Positions 6,692-10,423 of a DNA stretch of 10,423 bases are shown here, in pieces (positions within the stretch are counted from its first letter, which is position 1; each line of letters begins with the position of its first letter). Position numbers and translations under genes: made by a program. A model generated the notes under the pieces. It was not told the DNA's origin, made no database searches, and was given only the letters and a program-made list of their open reading frames with translations. Origin of the DNA: Campylobacterota bacterium. Lineage in GTDB: Bacteria > Campylobacterota > Campylobacteria > Campylobacterales > JAADDG01. Location of the stretch: NCBI GenBank assembly GCA_013154075.1, contig JAADDG010000128.1, positions 1-10,423 of the forward strand, written 5' to 3'.

Positions 6692-8155
6692 AAAAAGAAT
6701 CTTATAATTTTTAAAATCATTTAGTTTATTGATTTTCGTAAAAACGATATCTCCGCTTTTTGGCATATCTCTTTTGATGATTCTTTTGGCATAAACCATA
6801 ACGGAAGGCGTATTCATCCCATACATTACCACATTTTTCAAATCTTTTTCGGCTATAAACAATCCGGCCTCTTTAATAGGCTCCTCCACAAGTTTCGCAT
6901 AAGATGGAATAACAACTCCGTTTAATCCCAAAAGAGATATGAAAGCTACGGAAACCAAAGCTTTTCTTACGTTTTTTACAAAAAACATACCGAGCAAAAC
7001 GGCTATTATAAAAAATAGTTTTAGTTTGTAATCGATCCCGAAAATATCGGCCGAACTGAAAATCAGCTCTTTTGCATAAAGATCTTTTATCTTATCGACA
7101 AAAATTAAAGCGATCTCTCTAACAAACATAAAAATGGAAAACAAAAACACCATAGGCAAAATCACATAAGAGATTTTTTTAAATTTGCACACGACAAAAG
7201 AGCCGAAAATAAAAAGAGGAGTATAGCCGTAAATAACGTAGTGAGGAAGCTTTGTACCGGAAAAAGAGAAAAATATAAAAACGAAAAGAAACCAAAAGAG
7301 CAAAAAGATATCCAAATCCCTCCTTTTAAGTCCCCAAAGCCCTTTTAAAATTAGCGCCGTAAAAGGAAGAAGCCCTATCAGTAAAACCGGCACATAATAA
7401 AAATATCCTCCCGAATGGCTTTCAAAAGCGCTGTTAAATCTCTGCAAATTATGCTTTAGAAAAAATCCATCTATAAAAGCCTCTCCTTGAGCCATATATT
7501 CCGCTACATACCAAGGAGCGGCAACAAGCAAAAATATCAAAATTCCCTTTATATCAAAAACGCTCTTTAACCAAAACCTAAAATCCTTTTTATACAACAA
7601 AAACAGAAACGAAACCACAAAAGGGATCATTATCGCCACGGGCCCTTTTGTCAAAGTACCGAGCCCTATAAATAAAAATACAAAATATAGATCCCTTTTA
7701 ACTCTTTTTTGAAAATATCTCCACACAAAAAACATACTCAAAGCAATAAAGAGATTCAAAAGAGAATCGGCGATAGCGGCTTTGGCTATTATGGAGATCT
7801 GAATAGCTGAAGCGAAAAAGAGCGCACTCCAAAAAGCCTTTTGCTCGTCAAACTCCTCCTTTACGAAAAAATAGATAGCCCACCCCCACAAAAAGGCGCT
7901 CAAAGCGGACGGGAGCCTGAAAGCAAACTCGTTTATACCAAAGATCTTTACACTCAAAGCCTCAAGCCAATAGATTAAAATAGGCTTGTCGAATCTAAGC
8001 TCCCCTCCAAGATAGGTGGTTATAAAATCCCCACTCTTTAGCATCTCCCTAACAGCTTCGCTAAAAGCCCCCTCATCAAGATTGAAAAGCGGAACGTCTC
8101 CTAAATTGAAAAAGAAAGAGAGGTAAAAAAGGGCAAAAAGAATAAAAATCCTCAT
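6656..8155 (-). CDS. ArnT-like (GT83 type) polytopic membrane glycosyltransferase
   Basis: The 499-residue protein is a GT-C glycosyltransferase with many membrane helices. The first periplasmic loop carries the family acidic motif FNLDEGAFSEAVREML (Asp27-Glu28), then RFDKPILIYWLEAL (54-67) and FRLPSALSAF (79-88). Further ArnT-type landmarks are LTKGPVAIMIP (168-178), KHNLQRFNSAFESHSGGYFY (234-253) and SGTKLPHYVIYGY (299-311). Such enzymes take a sugar from a polyprenyl-phosphate carrier and place it on lipid A, another glycan or protein on the outer face of the inner membrane; the acceptor cannot be told from sequence. ArnT proper is about 550 residues, so this is a slightly short relative. 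The ATG at 8155 overlaps the stop of the upstream GT gene by four bases (ATGA), showing a two-gene operon. No carrier-lipid sugar synthase (DPM/ArnC type) is in the window. Confidence 0.9.
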   Translation of the reverse strand: MRIFILFALFYLSFFFNLGDVPLFNLDEGAFSEAVREMLKSGDFITTYLGGELRFDKPILIYWLEALSVKIFGINEFAFRLPSALSAFLWGWAIYFFVKEEFDEQKAFWSALFFASAIQISIIAKAAIADSLLNLFIALSMFFVWRYFQKRVKRDLYFVFLFIGLGTLTKGPVAIMIPFVVSFLFLLYKKDFRFWLKSVFDIKGILIFLLVAAPWYVAEYMAQGEAFIDGFFLKHNLQRFNSAFESHSGGYFYYVPVLLIGLLPFTALILKGLWGLKRRDLDIFLLFWFLFVFIFFSFSGTKLPHYVIYGYTPLFIFGSFVVCKFKKISYVILPMVFLFSIFMFVREIALIFVDKIKDLYAKELIFSSADIFGIDYKLKLFFIIAVLLGMFFVKNVRKALVSVAFISLLGLNGVVIPSYAKLVEEPIKEAGLFIAEKDLKNVVMYGMNTPSVMVYAKRIIKRDMPKSGDIVFTKINKLNDFKNYKILFKKRAVAVAKIL

Positions 8156-9594
8156 TTTTTATATCCTTTGAAATCTTCCGCCAAGAAAATAAAATATCTT
8201 CTAAAATAATCTTTATGGATAGGTATCTCCACCACTTTGATAAGCTTCACTCTTTTGAAATATTCACCTATTTTAGGATCCTCTTTTTTGGTTACGAACA
8301 AAAAGCTCTCCCCTTCTCTTCCTTTTAAATCGCTAACCAAAGCAAAATAGTTTTCAATTCTTCCCTCCGGATTCCAAAAAAAGGAATTTAGAGGATGAGG
8401 CTTTAGATAATAGATCATCTCGCTCATATCCATTCTATCATCAAAAATAAGCTCTAAATCATACTCTTTCCTTACGACATCTATCTTTTTGGCTATCTTC
8501 GCCCAGCCTCTTACCTTTTTGAAAGGATCGTTTTTGGCCGTAAGCTCTATAGATAGCATATCAGCGATTTTATCGAAGTTATAAACCGCCACTCCAAGAA
8601 AAATATTCAAAACTATCCCAAAATACAAAAGCTTTTTAAACTCTCTCTCCAGCATATACCAAACTGTCAAAATAGAAGCGGCTATATAGATAGGAGCGCT
8701 CCAATTTGCATGAGCCCTTGAGATATATGAGAGAGTCGTTATCAAAAGAAACAAAGGAGCTACAAAGCTTACAAGAAAGAGATATCTATCGTCATCTTTG
8801 AATCTTTTGAAAAAAATCAGCAGATATAAAAGTATCGGAAAAAATATAGGCCCAAAAACCCCAAGCTGCGATCCGAGAAACTCAAAAAGAGTATTTAGAT
8901 GAAACAGTTTTCCGTGAATATCGGCATTCTCTTTCGTATGTAGAAAGGTAACGAAACCGTTTTGAAAATTCCACCAAAGATTCGGTAAAAATATCAAAAA
9001 CGCTATAACCAAAGAGATATAAAATCCCCTACTTTTAAAAACGTCTCTCCTTCTAAAAGCCAAATAGATCAAAGCCCCCACCAAAAACAAAATCATCGTA
9101 TATTTGCTAAGAAGTCCAAATCCCCCGCTAACTCCCAAAGAGATCCAAATCCAAAGCCTATCTTCCCTAAGCGCTCTTAAAAAAAGATACAAAGACAGAG
9201 CCCAAAAAAACAAAAAAACTCCGTCCGTTGCGGCGATAATACTTGATAAAAACACCGACGGCAGAGTAAAAAATGCGATAGAGGAGTAGAAAGCCACCCT
9301 CTTATCATAAAGTCTCAAAGCGGTAAAATAGATAAGAAGAGAGCTTAAAAAATAAAAAATAGCAAAAGGAAGCTTGATACAAAAAAGGCTCTCCCCACAG
9401 ACAAAACCGCTTAAAGCTATCACCCAAGCGATCATCGGAGGCTTTGAATAGTAACCGAAATCGAAATTTTTAGACCAAAACCAATAATAAGCCTCATCAA
9501 AATAGAAATCGTAAGGAAGCGTATATAAAACATATATCCTATAAAAAAGTATCAAGGAAAGAATAATTATCAAATTTCTAAAATCGGCTCTCAA
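8152..9594 (-). CDS. GT39-like (PMT_2) polytopic membrane glycosyltransferase, TTG start
   Basis: The 480-residue protein is another GT-C enzyme. The catalytic loop reads YDFYFDEAYYWFW (Asp33-Glu34), followed by DFGYYSKPPMIAWVIAL (45-61) and LPFAIFYFLSSLL. Later landmarks are GLLSKYTMILFLVGAL (160-175) and SRAHANWSAPIYIAA (292-306). Around ten membrane helices occupy residues 9-340; the last 140 residues form a soluble domain facing the periplasm. The likely reaction is sugar transfer from a polyprenyl-phosphate donor to an envelope acceptor; donor and acceptor are unknown. The reading frame has no ATG near its start: TTG at 9594 is chosen because a strong ribosome site (AAGGTGG, 9599-9605 on the minus strand) lies four bases upstream. 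It is the first gene of a two-gene operon with the ArnT-like enzyme. Confidence 0.9.
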   Translation of the reverse strand: MRADFRNLIIILSLILFYRIYVLYTLPYDFYFDEAYYWFWSKNFDFGYYSKPPMIAWVIALSGFVCGESLFCIKLPFAIFYFLSSLLIYFTALRLYDKRVAFYSSIAFFTLPSVFLSSIIAATDGVFLFFWALSLYLFLRALREDRLWIWISLGVSGGFGLLSKYTMILFLVGALIYLAFRRRDVFKSRGFYISLVIAFLIFLPNLWWNFQNGFVTFLHTKENADIHGKLFHLNTLFEFLGSQLGVFGPIFFPILLYLLIFFKRFKDDDRYLFLVSFVAPLFLLITTLSYISRAHANWSAPIYIAASILTVWYMLEREFKKLLYFGIVLNIFLGVAVYNFDKIADMLSIELTAKNDPFKKVRGWAKIAKKIDVVRKEYDLELIFDDRMDMSEMIYYLKPHPLNSFFWNPEGRIENYFALVSDLKGREGESFLFVTKKEDPKIGEYFKRVKLIKVVEIPIHKDYFRRYFIFLAEDFKGYKK

Positions 9595-9598
9595 AAGA

Positions 9599-9605
9599 CC
9601 ACCTT
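9599..9605 (-). promoter_or_regulatory. Ribosome binding site selecting the TTG start of the GT39-like gene
   Basis: On the minus strand the bases AAGGTGG stand four bases before TTG 9594. This is the strongest Shine-Dalgarno match in the window and decides for the non-ATG start. Confidence 0.65.
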
Positions 9606-9608
9606 TTC

Positions 9609-9638
9609 TTGCAAATTGTAACTAAAAATAGATAAAAT
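9609..9638 (+). promoter_or_regulatory. Sigma70-type promoter of metH
   Basis: TTGCAA at 9609-9614 and TAAAAT at 9633-9638 are 18 bases apart. Transcription from about 9645 would give a leader of about 28 bases, too short for a B12 riboswitch. The -10 box is contained in the left arm of the inverted repeat at 9629-9670. Confidence 0.55.
9615..9620 (-). promoter_or_regulatory. Possible -10 box of the glycosyltransferase operon
   Basis: TACAAT on the minus strand is a good -10 hexamer; the matching -35 region 17 bases upstream (TGGTGA) is weak. Transcription would start near 9608, almost at the ribosome site, leaving a very short leader. Confidence 0.35.
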
Positions 9639-9670
9639 CACCACAAAAATAAATAGAGGGATTTTATCTA
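9629..9670. repeat. Perfect 11-bp inverted repeat over the metH promoter and leader
   Basis: TAGATAAAATC (9629-9639) is the exact reverse complement of GATTTTATCTA (9660-9670), with 20 bases between the arms and 31 bases between arm centres, about three helical turns. The left arm covers the -10 box and the right arm lies between the ribosome site (GAGGG, 9656-9660) and ATG 9673. It could be a pair of operator half-sites or, in a longer transcript, a hairpin masking the ribosome site. Confidence 0.6.
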
Positions 9671-9672
9671 AA

Positions 9673-10423
9673 ATGCACGAGATTGAAAAGCTGATAAAAG
9701 AAAGAGTTTTGATAATAGACGGGGCGATGGGCACCCAAATTCAGAGTCTGAAAATTCCTCCGGAAGTTTGGGAAGGAAAAGCCGGATGCAACGAGCTTTT
9801 AAACGTAACTTACGCCAAAGCCATCAAAGATATCCATAAAGCATACGCAAAAGCGGGAGCCGACATCATCAAAACAAACACGTTCGGAGCCCTTCCGTGG
9901 GTTTTGGACGATTACGATATAGCCGACAAAACTTACGAGCTCGCTTATGCCGGAGCGAAACTCGTAAAAGAGGTTTGCGAAGAGTTTTCCACTCCCGACA
10001 AACCGAGATTCGTAGCTGCCTCATTGGGTCCCGGAACGAAGCTTCCTTCTTTGGGCCATATAGAGTATGACGAGATGTATGAAGGGTACAAGATAGCGGC
10101 AAAGGGAGTGATAGAGGGAGGATGCGATCTGTTTTTGCTTGAGACGTGCCAAGATCCTCTCCAGATCAAAGCCGCCCTTCACGCATGTAGTGATACGGCC
10201 AAAGAGCTTGGCAAAGATATTCCCATAATGGTTTCGGTAACGATAGAGCTTTCGGGAACGATGCTGATAGGTACCGACGCTACGACGATAGCCACTATAA
10301 TGGAGCCTTTCAATATCCTTTCGTTGGGTTTTAACTGCGGAACTGGACCTGAGCAAGTAAAACCTCACGTAAAAACTCTAAGCGAAATTTGGCCAAAACC
10401 GATATCGGTCCACGCAAACGCCG
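9673..10423 (+). CDS. metH: Cobalamin-dependent methionine synthase, N-terminal part (cut by the window end)
   Basis: The first 250 codons are present and the frame is open at the right edge. They form the homocysteine-binding barrel: LIIDGAMGTQIQ (13-24), AGADIIKTNTFGA (61-73), AASLGPGTK (115-123), GCDLFLLETCQD (150-161) and LGFNCGTGPEQV (218-229). Cys222 in the NC motif is the first of the three zinc-binding cysteines; the other two (a CC pair) would lie just past the window. The enzyme moves a methyl group from methyltetrahydrofolate through cobalamin to homocysteine in the cytoplasm, making methionine. The start GAMGTQ-proximal N-terminus fits MetH rather than a betaine-homocysteine methyltransferase, but a stand-alone S-methyltransferase cannot be fully excluded from this part. 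ATG 9673 follows GAGGG by 12 bases, a rather long spacing. Base composition is less AT-rich than in the left third, as expected for a core gene. Confidence 0.93.
   Translation, partial: MHEIEKLIKERVLIIDGAMGTQIQSLKIPPEVWEGKAGCNELLNVTYAKAIKDIHKAYAKAGADIIKTNTFGALPWVLDDYDIADKTYELAYAGAKLVKEVCEEFSTPDKPRFVAASLGPGTKLPSLGHIEYDEMYEGYKIAAKGVIEGGCDLFLLETCQDPLQIKAALHACSDTAKELGKDIPIMVSVTIELSGTMLIGTDATTIATIMEPFNILSLGFNCGTGPEQVKPHVKTLSEIWPKPISVHANA

Noticed and set aside
9104..9289. 61-codon plus-strand ORF inside the GT39-like gene
   Set aside because: Antisense shadow; no ribosome site or recognisable domain.
9595..9672. Possible cobalamin or SAM riboswitch upstream of metH
   Set aside because: The whole gap is 78 bases and the predicted leader about 28; no B12 box or SAM aptamer elements are visible.
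9869..10368. Three overlapping minus-strand ORFs opposite metH
   Set aside because: They overlap one another in different frames and lie opposite a metH frame with intact family motifs.

Overview
The window is a 10.4 kb AT-rich bacterial chromosome segment. Tight gene packing, ATGA start/stop overlaps, heavy AGA and ATA codon use, and a cobalamin-dependent methionine synthase beside GT-C glycosyltransferases would fit a Campylobacterota (Epsilonproteobacteria) genome, possibly a deep-vent type. This assignment is inference; no rRNA or marker gene is present. The left 4.1 kb looks accessory: it is visibly more AT-rich and holds an insertion sequence, a gene remnant and a toxin-antitoxin type operon. 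The right 6.2 kb looks like ordinary chromosome.

Left to right: (1) positions 1-1571, minus strand, an IS1634-type DDE transposase that runs off the left edge. Positions 1572 to about 1612 are the outer edge of the element. (2) About 1699-1833, the C-terminal half of a rhodanese, lacking its N-terminal half. (3) 1836-4114, minus strand, a three-gene operon transcribed leftward: an AAA-ATPase-like/PD-(D/E)XK nuclease protein (DUF1703 type), then an MntA-like nucleotidyltransferase, then a HepT-like HEPN protein. It has a clear extended -10 promoter at 4139-4147. (4) 4251-6655, plus strand, a LemA protein overlapping a DUF2207 membrane protein with a Gly-rich tail, driven by a good sigma70 promoter at 4193-4222. 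(5) 6656-9594, minus strand, two overlapping polytopic glycosyltransferases (GT39-like and ArnT/GT83-like). (6) 9673 to the right edge, plus strand, the first 250 codons of metH.

Functionally, the minus operon at 1836-4114 is the most system-like unit. It joins a nucleotidyltransferase antitoxin and a HEPN RNase toxin (RX4HXY motif intact) to a predicted ATPase-nuclease, and sits beside an IS and a broken gene. LemA and DUF2207 probably act together at the envelope. The two GT-C enzymes probably transfer sugars from polyprenyl-phosphate carriers at the membrane. The metH promoter region carries a perfect 11-bp inverted repeat that covers the -10 box and the start-codon-proximal leader, a candidate operator or RNA switch.

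Every gene-free stretch is shorter than 150 bases. No tRNA, rRNA, CRISPR array or origin was seen.
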